DNA of 40,598 bases from Halonatronum saccharophilum DSM 13868 (GTDB lineage Bacteria > Bacillota > Halanaerobiia > Halobacteroidales > Halobacteroidaceae). Every line of letters begins with the position of its first letter. Position 1 is the first letter of the stretch. Below are positions 31,866 to 40,306 of this stretch, piece after piece. The translations under genes were made by a program, and so were the position numbers. The notes under the pieces were generated by a model. It ran no database searches, was not told where the DNA came from, and was given only the letters and a program-made list of their open reading frames with translations. The stretch covers positions 150,975 to 191,572 of the forward strand of contig NZ_KI912097.1 in the NCBI RefSeq assembly GCF_000517025.1, given 5' to 3'.

Positions 31866-32896
31866 TAATACATCATTATTATTACGCCTAATAAAATTAT
31901 TATTAATGTGAATAAACCAAAATAAATGTAATTCTTCTTAGTTCTAAAATTTTTCATATTTTTTTCTTTATCGTCCATATTTAAATTTTCTTCATTTACA
32001 TTAATTATTTTAACTTCTGGTTCTATAATCATACTTCCGTAGATATTTGGTCCAAATTTTACAACTATTGAATACCTCTTTAAGTTTGAATTGTAATCGA
32101 TTTTATCTATAATCCCAACTGTTTCCCCTTTACTATTGCTTAAAAGCTTTCCTAAATATCTCCCAATCTCCCTAGAATCGCTTATCTTGACAAGTAATTT
32201 ATCTCCTAACTCTAACTTTGTTGCTTTAACTCCTTTAAGTGGTGAGATAACAGGAGAAACATTTAAATTTATATCCATCTTTAACTTATTATCACTATTA
32301 TTTTGATTATCATCTGTTTCATTATCTTCTTCTAATTCTTTAAAAATATCAGGATATAATGCTTCTAATTGTACTTTAGTCATTAATTTAATAGCTAATT
32401 CTAAATCTAATGGATTTTCTAGTATATTATGAAGATGTTCTTCAATAAGTACCTTGATCTTTCCTATCTTATCTTCTTTAGCTAATTTATATATATTAAA
32501 GACAATAGTTGGATTAAACTTCTCTTTAAATTTTTTGATAAAGTTATAATAAATATGTTTATGATCTTCTCTAGAAGAAATTACTTCTAAAGCATTAACA
32601 AATGCTTTATTACTTACATCTAAATCTATATCTTTTGCTTCTTTTTTATCAGATAATGCAATATCAGACTTGATTAAATCTCCTGATTTTGCTTCCCAGA
32701 TCAAACTTAATATAAGATAATCTTTACTATACTCTTTATATTCAAATTTAAAATGCACAATCAAATACTTATTATCTATATAATCTCCCATTTGTAAAGC
32801 TTCTTTTAAATCATCTTCAGCTAATCGAAGTGCCTTTTGGGCACTTTCTTTATCAACGTCTAATGTTTCTTGGATAACTTGAACTTTATCTTCCAT
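31859..32896 (-). CDS. Tail-anchored protein with UBA/EF-Ts-like N-terminus, unknown function
   Basis: A 345-residue protein with no family I can name. Residues 1-40 (VIQETLDVDKESAQKALRLA, then EDDLKEALQ) have the pattern of a UBA/TS-N helical bundle as at the start of elongation factor Ts. The middle is acidic and helical. A conserved beta-rich module at about 200-300 (SPLKGVKATKLELGDKLLVKI to VKFGPNIYGSMIIEPEVKI) is shared with the protein at 39115. A single membrane segment ends the chain (YFGLFTLIIILLGVIIMMYYY), giving a cytosolic protein anchored by its C-terminus. AAGGGGG lies before the ATG. It is convergent with the VanW gene and upstream of none. The UBA reading is inference from pattern only. 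Confidence 0.75.
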   Translation of the reverse strand: MEDKVQVIQETLDVDKESAQKALRLAEDDLKEALQMGDYIDNKYLIVHFKFEYKEYSKDYLILSLIWEAKSGDLIKSDIALSDKKEAKDIDLDVSNKAFVNALEVISSREDHKHIYYNFIKKFKEKFNPTIVFNIYKLAKEDKIGKIKVLIEEHLHNILENPLDLELAIKLMTKVQLEALYPDIFKELEEDNETDDNQNNSDNKLKMDINLNVSPVISPLKGVKATKLELGDKLLVKISDSREIGRYLGKLLSNSKGETVGIIDKIDYNSNLKRYSIVVKFGPNIYGSMIIEPEVKIINVNEENLNMDDKEKNMKNFRTKKNYIYFGLFTLIIILLGVIIMMYYY

Positions 32897-32976
32897 ATAT
32901 TAACCCCCTTTTTTAGTTTACAGTTAAATTCTAATCATTACTAAATATATTCTACTTTCCTTGAAAAAAACCTTCA

Positions 32977-33019
32977 TTCAATAGATAAGAGAGGGTTAAA
33001 CCCTCTCTTATCTATTGAA
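32977..33019 (-). terminator. Rho-independent terminator of the UPF0182 gene
   Basis: The arms TTCAATAGATAAGAGAGGG (32977-32995) and their exact complement (33001-33019) flank a 5-base loop. A T run follows on the minus strand. The stop codon TAG (33012-33014) is within the stem. Confidence 0.92.
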
Positions 33020-35765
33020 CTTTGTCTTTTAATCTATTTAATTTATCTTCAAAATCACTTAGTAACTCACCATAACTTTGCCAATTTCCACGTCTTAATT
33101 CTTCTTGAGTTTCTAAATATAATCTATTGATATCATCCACTAAATCTTTTACTGTCATTATGTTCACTTTATCTTTACTTTCTTCTAATCGATCTTCTGC
33201 TATCTTAATTTCTTCATTAATTTTAATATCAAAGAGTGATTTTAAAGCTTCTTCTAGAGTTCTTTCCATTGCAATCCTTTCTCCATAAGCAACAATTACT
33301 CTCCTTAATTCAGGTAATTCACTTTGCTCTGCTTGTAAATAAATTGGCTCGACATAAAGTATAGAACTTTCAACTGGTATTACCAAAAGGTTTCCACGAA
33401 TTACTCTAGACCCCCTTTGGTTCCAGAGACTTAATTGTTGAGATATATTATCATCTTGGTCTATCCTTGTTTCTATTTGCATTGGCCCATATACTAGTTC
33501 TTGCTTTGGAAAGTTATAAAGTATCAATTCGCCATAATTATTTGGATCCGATCTAGCTGCTAACCAAGCAATCATATTATTTCTTCTAATTGGAGTAAAG
33601 GGAAGCATTAAAATAAAGTTTTCCTCTTCTTCTCCTGGAAGATTCATCAAAGTATAATAGGGTTCCATTATAATGGAAGTTCCTGCATATTTTTCTTGTG
33701 GTAATTCCCATAGATCTTCTTCATTGTAAAAAATTTCAGGGTTGGTAATATGATATCGAGTATAGATATCTGCTTGAATTTTAAATAAGTCAACAGGATA
33801 TCTTAAATGACTTCTTATATCATCAGGCATATCTTCAATAGATGTAAAGAGGTCTGGAAAAATATTATTGTAAGTCATTACTATTGGATCTTCTTCATCT
33901 ATTATATAGAATTTCACATCGCCATTATAAGCATCTGTTACTACTTTGACAGAGTTTCTAATATAGTTACCCCACCTTTGTGGTTTAGAGTAAGGGTATC
34001 TATTGGTAGTAGTATAAGCATCTTGAATCCAAAATAACCTTCCCTCATCATTGATCACTAAATAAGGATCTTGATCATAGCTTAAGAAAGGAGCTATTTT
34101 GTTGGCCCTCTCTTTTATATTGCGATCAAATAATATTCTGCTCTCTCTTGTAATATTATCATTTAAAATAATTTTTAAAGTATTATACTTTAAAGCAAAA
34201 GCACTTTTTCTAATAAAAGAACTCAGTTCTACCCCACCGTTACCTGTATAATTATAATGTTGATTTGTATCACCTTGTGGATAATCAAATTCTTTAGCTG
34301 TAGTATTTGCTATGACATAGTTGCTAGTAAGTTCTCCATAATATATTCTGGGCTGACTTATATTAAAGTAGTCACTCTTAGGCGGTATATCTTTGATAAT
34401 AAATTCTGGCAATCCACCCTCAGTTACTTCATTTACTGGATTCATTGCTATTCCAAAACCATGAGTATAATTTAACCTCTTATTAACCCAACTTTGAGCT
34501 TGACTAGATAAACGGCTTTGATCCAATTCTCTAGCTCCTAACATTACTTGCCTTAACTTTCCATTTATATGGTATCTATCTACATCAATATCATTAAAAG
34601 AATAGTAAGAGCGAATACCTTGTAGCTGATCATAAGTAGATATTAATGGTCTAGTGTCCCATAATCTGATATTATCTATAGTTCCTTGATTTTTTAATAT
34701 ACTTTCATAAGTAAGTTCATTATTAATTTCAAAATCTCTCTCTTCTATTATATCAAGGTTATATGCCTTTCTAGTAAATTCAATGTTATGTCCTATAAAT
34801 TCTCTCTCCATAGCTATCTCATTAGGTTCTACTCTATACCTTTGAATGATTTGAGGATAGATATTATTAACCCCTATATTTAAAGCTATTAAAGAAATAA
34901 AACCAATAATTATTATTTTAGGTTTTTTGATTATTATATTGATTAATATGGTTATAGCAAAAATTATCATCGCTACTGTCATTATTCTTAATCCCATTAA
35001 ATTGGCAGTTACATCAGTGTATCCAGCACCAAAGACAGCACCCTGTGACGAATATAGTAGGTCATATTTACTCAAATGATATGAATAACCTCGTAAAACA
35101 AAGAATAAAGCTAATAAAATTGATAAATGGGCATATGCTTTATTATTTGTTGAAATTTCTTTCAATATAGAACTACCTGTTTTAGTTAATATATATAGAC
35201 TACCAACTAACAATAAAGAAATCGCTACTGAAGTTATTAATATTTGATTGACAAGATTATATATTGGAAGTCTAAAGATGTAATAACTTAAGTCCAAATT
35301 AAATAAAGGATCTTTATCTGCAAAAGAGATATGATTAAAATATTTGAGTATATAACTCCAATTATTAGCAAGGTATTTTGCTAAAGGTATTGCCACTAGA
35401 GCACTTATAATAAAATAAGTTAAACTTATTCTCTTTTTAGTAAAGAAACTATAAATTCCATTATCATAAATAGAATTTAACTCTACAACATTATTATCTT
35501 TTTTTCTTTTAATTTTATCAATCAATTTTAAAGTCTCATTCTTACTCAAATTTAAATTAACAAAGAAAAATAATGCAAAAAACATCCATCCTATAATTCC
35601 AATTCCAATTCTAGCCTTGAAGATACTCAAAAATACTTCTGAAAAATGTAAGCTATTAAACCATAAAAATTCAGTATAAAAATTTGTTAAGAAGCTAAAG
35701 AAACCATTAAAAATTAATACTATTAAAAACAATATCATTATTATCATTTTGGATTTTATCATCAT
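33012..35765 (-). CDS. UPF0182 (COG1615) large membrane protein
   Basis: A 917-residue protein of the UPF0182 family, known in many Gram-positive bacteria and cyanobacteria but without an assigned function. The first 310 residues hold about seven membrane segments (for example 5-25, 50-70, 110-130, 175-195 and 215-235). The long remainder is extracytoplasmic, with family stretches such as RLWDTRPLISTYDQLQGIRS, NYTHGFGIAMNPVNEVTEGG, PYLVINDEGRLFWIQDAYT and WLAARSDPNNYGELILYNFP. The C-terminus is a predicted coiled-coil-like tail (LYLETQEELRRGNWQSYGEL). The length is normal. The start has two adjacent ATGs and only a weak site, GGGTTGAG. It follows the vWA gene, but a strong terminator lies between them, so it is transcribed alone. 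Confidence 0.95.
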   Translation of the reverse strand: MMIKSKMIIMILFLIVLIFNGFFSFLTNFYTEFLWFNSLHFSEVFLSIFKARIGIGIIGWMFFALFFFVNLNLSKNETLKLIDKIKRKKDNNVVELNSIYDNGIYSFFTKKRISLTYFIISALVAIPLAKYLANNWSYILKYFNHISFADKDPLFNLDLSYYIFRLPIYNLVNQILITSVAISLLLVGSLYILTKTGSSILKEISTNNKAYAHLSILLALFFVLRGYSYHLSKYDLLYSSQGAVFGAGYTDVTANLMGLRIMTVAMIIFAITILINIIIKKPKIIIIGFISLIALNIGVNNIYPQIIQRYRVEPNEIAMEREFIGHNIEFTRKAYNLDIIEERDFEINNELTYESILKNQGTIDNIRLWDTRPLISTYDQLQGIRSYYSFNDIDVDRYHINGKLRQVMLGARELDQSRLSSQAQSWVNKRLNYTHGFGIAMNPVNEVTEGGLPEFIIKDIPPKSDYFNISQPRIYYGELTSNYVIANTTAKEFDYPQGDTNQHYNYTGNGGVELSSFIRKSAFALKYNTLKIILNDNITRESRILFDRNIKERANKIAPFLSYDQDPYLVINDEGRLFWIQDAYTTTNRYPYSKPQRWGNYIRNSVKVVTDAYNGDVKFYIIDEEDPIVMTYNNIFPDLFTSIEDMPDDIRSHLRYPVDLFKIQADIYTRYHITNPEIFYNEEDLWELPQEKYAGTSIIMEPYYTLMNLPGEEEENFILMLPFTPIRRNNMIAWLAARSDPNNYGELILYNFPKQELVYGPMQIETRIDQDDNISQQLSLWNQRGSRVIRGNLLVIPVESSILYVEPIYLQAEQSELPELRRVIVAYGERIAMERTLEEALKSLFDIKINEEIKIAEDRLEESKDKVNIMTVKDLVDDINRLYLETQEELRRGNWQSYGELLSDFEDKLNRLKDKVQ

Positions 35766-35787
35766 AATCTCAACCCTTTCTAATTTA

Positions 35788-35829
35788 AAAGAGACTATTA
35801 TAATTAAATTTAATTATAATAGTCTCTTT
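35788..35829. terminator. Perfect 42-bp palindromic terminator of the vWA gene
   Basis: Two 21-bp halves (AAAGAGACTATTATAATTAAA and complement) meet at 35808/35809. It lies 6 bp after the stop of the gene at 35836 on the minus strand, with T-rich flanks. Confidence 0.8.
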
Positions 35830-35835
35830 GTTATT

Positions 35836-36567
35836 TTAAATAGTTCTATATTTTATATTAGTTATCCTTTGAAATATTAAATAAATATTTATTTTAATAT
35901 TTATAGTAGGAACAATCCTATCTTTTTCAAAATAAGTATAATAATTACCTCCGCCAATCTCAGCTAAAGTCTTTAATTGTATATAATTAAATTTATTTAT
36001 ATCACCAACTTGAATTATATGAAGGTTAATATCTAAAGTTTTAAGTTGATTAATTACTTTTGAGGGCATTATATCTCCCTGGTCTTGACCATCAGTTATC
36101 AACAGAATATGTTTTTTTCCTTTAATATTAATCATATCCTTTGTAGCTTTCTCTAAGTTACGACTTAAATTTAATTTTTCACTCTCTTTTACTTCTTTTA
36201 CTTTTTTAATTATATAATTACTATTATTTTGATTGATAGTTTGTTGGCCTTTTTCATTAGTCAATCTTAGACCTAAGTATATACTGTCCGGTAAGTTATT
36301 GATTATATTTTTTATTATTGTTTTGGATATATCTATCTTGCGTTTTCCGTCTATTTCCTCCCACATACTTGTAGATGTATCTAGTATAATATTTATGTTA
36401 ATTTTTTCATAGTTTTGTGGTAATTGAATCTTATCTGCTTTAATTTCATTATTAAAAGATTTGGATTCGGTAGGTATAGAAATAATATTTAATGTATTAA
36501 TGCTAAAAATAATAGATAATAATATAATGATTAGAGTTATTAGGGTTAAATTTTGTTTTATTCCCAT
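35836..36567 (-). CDS. von Willebrand factor A domain protein, membrane-anchored
   Basis: A 243-residue protein. Residues 7-26 form a hydrophobic signal-anchor (LTLITLIIILLSIIFSINTL). A vWA domain follows, with the MIDAS metal site DTSTS in NINIILDTSTSMWEE, the threonine of LRLTNEKG and LLITDGQDQGD. The predicted fold runs to GGGNYYTYFE; only about 30 further residues follow, and they lack any added domain. vWA domains of this kind mediate protein-protein contact in the envelope. The partner is not known here. GGAGGAAAC precedes the ATG. The upstream region contains a motif (36646-36675) also found before the sigma factor gene. Confidence 0.87.
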   Translation of the reverse strand: MGIKQNLTLITLIIILLSIIFSINTLNIISIPTESKSFNNEIKADKIQLPQNYEKININIILDTSTSMWEEIDGKRKIDISKTIIKNIINNLPDSIYLGLRLTNEKGQQTINQNNSNYIIKKVKEVKESEKLNLSRNLEKATKDMINIKGKKHILLITDGQDQGDIMPSKVINQLKTLDINLHIIQVGDINKFNYIQLKTLAEIGGGNYYTYFEKDRIVPTINIKINIYLIFQRITNIKYRTI

Positions 36568-36645
36568 TGTTTCCTCCTTTGCTTTTTAATAATAAATATG
36601 TGATATTAGTTTTTTATATGATATATTTTTAATTTTTTATTTATG

Positions 36646-36675
36646 TTCATAAATGACCAAGTTTAAAGTGACTTG
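36646..36675. promoter_or_regulatory. Shared upstream motif 1 (before the vWA gene)
   Basis: The sequence TTCATAAATGACCAAGTTT, followed by AAAGTGACTTG, resembles 38730-38760 before the sigma factor gene (about 24 of 31 aligned positions). On the minus strand it shows two GTCA-type half sites (AGTCACTT, GGTCATTT) about 16 bp apart. It may be an operator or an activator site. Confidence 0.4.
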
Positions 36676-36700
36676 TTTTCGTTAAATTATAGCAATAATA

Positions 36701-36745
36701 AAAGGACTCCCAAGGAGATTAATAACTCTCTTGTAAGCCCTTTCT
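36701..36745 (-). terminator. Imperfect terminator hairpin of the ribbon-helix-helix gene
   Basis: On the minus strand AAAGGGCT, AAG and GAG blocks pair with CTC, CTT and AGTCCTTT across a loop TTATTAAT, followed by T-rich sequence. The stem has mismatches. It lies 16 bp after the stop at 36761. Confidence 0.6.
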
Positions 36746-36760
36746 TATTACTTATATTAA

Positions 36761-36994
36761 TTATTCATTATATTCTTCTTTAAAAGCATCCGATTCAGTT
36801 AGCATACCCTCTTTGTATAATAATTTAAATGGGTCTGGAGACTTGCTTAGATTAACATCTAACTCTAATAACTCATCCTTTTCCAATACCATTTCTGATA
36901 TAAAATCACCAATACTCATATCATTTTGATACGAAAGATCTTTTAATAAAGAGTAAGTTTCTTGGGATAGATCAATACTATATTCTGGTTTCAT
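36761..36994 (-). CDS. Small ribbon-helix-helix-like protein
   Basis: A 77-residue protein starting MKPEYSIDLSQ at the ATG 36994, spaced 6 bases from AGGGTG; the in-frame GTG at 37003 lies in that site. Residues 4-35 (YSIDLSQETYSLLKDLSYQN then DMSIGDFISEMV) have the strand-helix-helix pattern of MetJ/Arc-type DNA-binding proteins, often antitoxins or small regulators. The acidic tail (LEKDELLELD, DAFKEEYNE) could bind a partner. No toxin gene is adjacent: the neighbours are a PrcB-type lipoprotein and a vWA protein. A DNA-binding role is inference from the pattern. It has its own terminator. Confidence 0.7.
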   Translation of the reverse strand: MKPEYSIDLSQETYSLLKDLSYQNDMSIGDFISEMVLEKDELLELDVNLSKSPDPFKLLYKEGMLTESDAFKEEYNE

Positions 36995-37082
36995 ATTCTT
37001 CACCCTTTTTTATTTTAGAATTTACTTTATGGGTAAATTTTATACTCTTAAATAGATATAATTCTTTAATTAAACTAAAAGA

Positions 37083-37577
37083 TTAGTATAAGTTATAATC
37101 TTTTTCATTTAAAATATCCCCTTCTTCAGAAACAAATACTACCCTATCTACACCTTCTATAATATCTTCTGACAGTTTAACAATATGATGTGGATTGGTT
37201 ATGGCTTGGGTTACCATATCATCAGGCCCAGGGCCAACAGCTTTAAGAACTACTATTAAATCATCTTTCCTTCTTCTTATCTGCCTAATATTGATTGCAT
37301 AACCTCCAGTTGGTCTTTCTCCTAATGTAACGTAAACACCTAACTTCCCATCAAAATTAATGTCCCTTAAACCCCTTAAATCACCTTTGAATTGATCGAT
37401 ATTCCCTTCATTAATTAAGATAAACCTACTTCTTTCTGGGTAAGACTCTTGATGCCACTCTCCGCTTAAATCTTGAGAATTTCGATAAAGAAGCTCACCT
37501 TGGTTAACGATATCTTCTTTGCAAGCTGTTAACAATAATAACATTAACCCAATAATAAAAATTAATTTCATCTTCAT
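37083..37577 (-). CDS. Lipoprotein with PrcB-type C-terminal domain
   Basis: A 164-residue lipoprotein. The signal is MKMKLIFIIGLMLLLLTACKED, with lipobox LTAC and lipidated cysteine 19. The C-terminal two thirds fit the PrcB_C (protease-complex subunit) family: LGVYVTLGERPTGGYAINIR, then a basic strand QIRRRKDDLIVVL, the glycine-proline turn AVGPGPDDM, TQAITNPHHIVKL and a final VVFVSEEG. In Treponema the named member is a partner of a subtilisin-like protease; here no protease is adjacent, so the protein may work with an unlinked one or alone. It is outside the membrane. The distance of about 190 bp to the sigma gene suggests its own promoter. Confidence 0.83.
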   Translation of the reverse strand: MKMKLIFIIGLMLLLLTACKEDIVNQGELLYRNSQDLSGEWHQESYPERSRFILINEGNIDQFKGDLRGLRDINFDGKLGVYVTLGERPTGGYAINIRQIRRRKDDLIVVLKAVGPGPDDMVTQAITNPHHIVKLSEDIIEGVDRVVFVSEEGDILNEKDYNLY

Positions 37578-37652
37578 ATTAATTACCCTCTCTACTTCTA
37601 TTATAGTTTTAAGATTAAATTCTATTATCCTCCTTATTCTGTGCAGTTAAAA

Positions 37653-37672
37653 AAGCAGACTATAGTCTGCTT
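37653..37672 (-). terminator. Terminator after the sigma factor gene
   Basis: The perfect 20-bp palindrome AAGCAGACTATAGTCTGCTT is followed on the minus strand by a T run. It is 94 bp after the stop of the sigma gene and also before the lipoprotein gene start. Confidence 0.7.
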
Positions 37673-37765
37673 ATCTTATAAGGCTTTATATACTTATTAT
37701 TTTACCTTTATTATATTATATAAAAATTAATCTTTCAACAAAGCAAAAATATTAATCATACCATT

Positions 37766-38584
37766 TTAAGCAATACTTAGATAACCCTCTAAGTTCTTAT
37801 TATAATTAATATTCTTCAACTTATTTAATGCTACATTAAGAAGTTGTCTAATTCTTTCACGTGAGAGATTTAAGACCTTAGCAATCTCTTGAAAAGTTCT
37901 CTCTCTACCATCCTCTAAGCCAAATCTTAATCTAACTATCATTTCTTCTCTAGCTGGTAAGTAGGTTAATAACTTGTTAATAGATAACCTTAAATCATCT
38001 TCTAAAATTTCATCCATCAAATCAAAATCACTTGGAATTAAAGCAAATAAATCATCTTCTTGTTCACTACCTATCTTATTATCTAGAGAAGATATCTCCT
38101 GGCTTAATTTTACTAAATTATGAACTTCATCTAAACTCATCTCTAATTCCTGGGCCAACTCTTCATTAGTCGCTTCTCTTTGTAAATCTTTTCTTAAAAA
38201 ATCTTGTACTCTCTTTAGCTTATTAATTTTGTTTTGAATTTGAAAAGATAATCTGATTGTCCTACCTTGACGCTTGATTGCTCTTCTTACCTTCTGTTCT
38301 ATCCACCAAGTGGCATAGGTGCTAAATCTATAGCCTTTAGTATAATCAAATTTTTCTACTGCTATAATTAAACCTATATTTCCTTCTTGAATTAGATCTA
38401 AAAAGTCTAAACCTTGCCCAGTATATTTTTTAGCAATACTTATTACTAATCTTAAATTGGAATTAATCAACTCTTCTCTAGCTTCTTGATCACCTTCCAT
38501 AATTAATTTACCTAACTTTTGTTCTTCTACTTTAGTTAAAAGATCGTGATTACTTTCCTTGAAATATATATCTGTTAAATTCAT
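37766..38584 (-). CDS. RNA polymerase sigma-70 family factor (group 2-like)
   Basis: A 272-residue sigma factor with regions 1.2, 2, 3 and 4 but no region 1.1. Region 1.2/2 runs from [17 protein letters not shown] through [20 protein letters not shown] and [18 protein letters not shown] to [20 protein letters not shown] (the -10 recognition area). Region 3 is about residues 105-175, and region 4 ends in [20 protein letters not shown] and [21 protein letters not shown] (the -35 helix-turn-helix). The high match to RpoD-type factors but short length makes it a secondary, primary-like sigma such as a stationary or stress factor. No anti-sigma gene is adjacent. AAGGAGATGAGG precedes the ATG. A 36-bp palindrome and the shared motif lie upstream. 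Confidence 0.93.
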   Translation of the reverse strand: MNLTDIYFKESNHDLLTKVEEQKLGKLIMEGDQEAREELINSNLRLVISIAKKYTGQGLDFLDLIQEGNIGLIIAVEKFDYTKGYRFSTYATWWIEQKVRRAIKRQGRTIRLSFQIQNKINKLKRVQDFLRKDLQREATNEELAQELEMSLDEVHNLVKLSQEISSLDNKIGSEQEDDLFALIPSDFDLMDEILEDDLRLSINKLLTYLPAREEMIVRLRFGLEDGRERTFQEIAKVLNLSRERIRQLLNVALNKLKNINYNKNLEGYLSIA

Positions 38585-38690
38585 ATCCTCATCTCCTTTT
38601 ATATAATCGAATAATTTAGTTTTTTGAAATAATTTAATATGGTTTTTAGCTTATATATATATTATAAGGGTTAATTTTTACGAAATTATG

Positions 38691-38726
38691 ACAATTTAAA
38701 ATTTATTTAAATAAATTTTAAATTGT
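38691..38726. promoter_or_regulatory. Perfect 36-bp AT palindrome upstream of the sigma gene
   Basis: Two exact 18-bp halves (ACAATTTAAAATTTATTT and complement) meet at 38708/38709, about 110 bp before the sigma start. It is almost pure A/T with no following T run that would make it a terminator, so an operator, a DNA-bending site or a cruciform is more likely. The shared motif at 38730-38760 directly adjoins it. Confidence 0.5.
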
Positions 38727-38729
38727 GTA

Positions 38730-38760
38730 TTCATAAGTGACTAGGTTTTAAGTATACTTA
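38730..38760. promoter_or_regulatory. Shared upstream motif 2 (before the sigma factor gene)
   Basis: The sequence TTCATAAGTGACTAGGTTTT, followed by AAGTATACTTA, matches the motif at 36646-36675 before the vWA gene, again with two half-sites on the minus strand (AGTATACTT and AGTCACTT). It lies between the cupin terminator and the 36-bp palindrome. Confidence 0.4.
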
Positions 38761-38773
38761 GTATCTGTAAAAA

Positions 38774-38802
38774 AAGAGAATCCTAATAATAAGAATTCTC
38801 TT
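38774..38802 (-). terminator. Terminator of the cupin gene
   Basis: The arms AAGAGAAT (38774-38781) and ATTCTCTT (38795-38802) flank a 13-base loop, with a run of seven T on the minus strand after it. It lies 8 bp after the stop at 38810. Confidence 0.85.
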
Positions 38803-38809
38803 AATTCTA

Positions 38810-39076
38810 TTATCCTAATTTATAATGCTTTTTAACATCCTCTTCTATCTTCCAGTGGCAACTTAGTCCAGCAGGAAAGGTAACCAAATCACCAGCCCCA
38901 AATTCAACTTCTTCTTCCTCTGTCTTTACAATCACTCTTCCTTCTAGGAGATAACAAACTTCATCCTTGCTATAATGCCAATCAAAGCTTGATCTTTCCT
39001 TCTCCCAAATTGGCCAATCCTTTACTCCCAAAGTATTTAACTTTTCTTCACTTACACTTTCAACCTTGATCTTCAT
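38810..39076 (-). CDS. Small cupin-fold protein (TM1112-like)
   Basis: An 88-residue single-domain cupin. The stretches DWPIWEKERSSFDWHYSKDE, VCYLLEGRVIVKTEEEE and FGAGDLVTFPAGLSCHWKIE cover cupin motifs 1 and 2. They closely resemble the Thermotoga protein TM1112, whose structure was solved but whose function is not settled. Related sequences are annotated as ureidoglycine aminohydrolase-like cupins (cupin_3). No metal-binding histidine pair of the usual motif 1 is complete (HYSKDE), so the bound ligand is uncertain. GGAGGTAG precedes the ATG, and the gene has its own terminator. It is not obviously linked to its neighbours by function. Confidence 0.88.
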   Translation of the reverse strand: MKIKVESVSEEKLNTLGVKDWPIWEKERSSFDWHYSKDEVCYLLEGRVIVKTEEEEVEFGAGDLVTFPAGLSCHWKIEEDVKKHYKLG

Positions 39077-39114
39077 CTAAACTACCTCCACTTCATTTTT
39101 AATTAATCTCTAGA

Positions 39115-40056
39115 TTATATTAAAACAATAGTTATAATTATGAAAGTAATAATAAAGAGCCCAATAAAAAAATACATTAACAAATCATCCTTAGAAGTTA
39201 ACAGTTCAGAAATATCACCATCTTCTTGTGGTATAGCCAATTTTAGTTCTGCATTACCTTCAAAGGACATTATCCCATAAAACTCTTCATCAAAATCAAT
39301 TAAAATATTATATACTCTACTTTGACTATCATAGTTAATTTCTTTTATCTCTCCTACTAACTTAAGCTCAGAACTTTCTTCTTTTAATTCTTTACCCTTA
39401 TCCTCACCCTCTTCAGTAGTTTTTTGAAGATGGTCTAAAGAAACCTTAACAAAAATCTTTTCTCCTTCTTTTAGCTGACCTATCTTCTTACCATTAATAG
39501 GGGCTATTATTGGAAGGCATTCTAATAGATTATAATTAACCTCCTCTTCTTCTAAAAAATCTTCTTTAATATCAGTCTGATCCTCATCTATAAATAACTT
39601 TGGATATATACCCTTTAACTCTTCTTTACTATTTTTTTCAATATGTATATCTAAGTATATAGCTTCTTTTATAACATCTTCTATCTTCTCTTTAACTAAC
39701 TCTTTAAGACTATTTTGGTTCGAATTATCATAAAATTTAATCATTTTCAAACAAAACTCTTCATCAAGAGTGGTCTCTAAATCTAAACGAAATCTACGCC
39801 CTTGTAACTTCTCGCTATTAGATGCTCTATCTAGAATTCGATTAAAAGCTTTATTTTCTGGGTCAATATAATAGACTTCATCCCTATTACTAAATATAAC
39901 CTCTAACCTAATAACTCTTTTTTCTTCAATAGAAATAATAGAATCAAATAATCCACATATTTTATTCTTCTTGCCATAGCATAATTTTCCCCTAAAAATC
40001 AAGTAACCTTCTTTGGGTAAGTCTTGAAGAAAACCTTCTCCTTTGATTGCTTCCAT
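39115..40056 (-). CDS. Tail-anchored protein, paralogue of the gene at 31859
   Basis: A 313-residue protein of unknown function. Its C-terminal half carries the same module as the protein at 31859: PIIAPINGKKIGQLKEGEKIF, then GEIKEINYDSQSRVYNILID, then EEFYGIMSFEGNAELKL. A single membrane segment follows (LMYFFIGLFIITFIIITIVLI) and ends the chain with no tail. The N-terminus differs: no UBA-like part, but a beta-rich region (GYLIFRGKLCYGKKNKICGL, RVIRLEVIFSNRDEVYYID) that may sense or bind something. The sequence is very acidic. GGAGGGAAT precedes the ATG. The shared module and same anchoring point to a two-member family in this genome, scattered about 7 kb apart. I do not recognise a named domain. 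Confidence 0.75.
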   Translation of the reverse strand: MEAIKGEGFLQDLPKEGYLIFRGKLCYGKKNKICGLFDSIISIEEKRVIRLEVIFSNRDEVYYIDPENKAFNRILDRASNSEKLQGRRFRLDLETTLDEEFCLKMIKFYDNSNQNSLKELVKEKIEDVIKEAIYLDIHIEKNSKEELKGIYPKLFIDEDQTDIKEDFLEEEEVNYNLLECLPIIAPINGKKIGQLKEGEKIFVKVSLDHLQKTTEEGEDKGKELKEESSELKLVGEIKEINYDSQSRVYNILIDFDEEFYGIMSFEGNAELKLAIPQEDGDISELLTSKDDLLMYFFIGLFIITFIIITIVLI

Positions 40057-40306
40057 TTATTCCCTCCTCTTATCTACTATTTCTCCTTATTTACTAATTG
40101 TTAATTAAAATATTATATAATCTTAATTCAATATAAGCTAAAATTATCCTCTATTTTTCCATAATAACGATTAATATGATATAATTTAAGTAGAAATGAT
40201 TTTTTTAAAGTATCTTATTAAAAGTTGATTAATGTAATTTTATTTTTCACATTTTCTTGTTCTTTTGAATATATATATATTATTACAATTACATAGGAGG
40301 GATAGT

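Noticed and set aside
36761-36994. Type II antitoxin of a toxin-antitoxin pair
   Set aside because: The ribbon-helix-helix pattern is plausible, but no toxin-like gene is adjacent on either side, and the gene has its own terminator.
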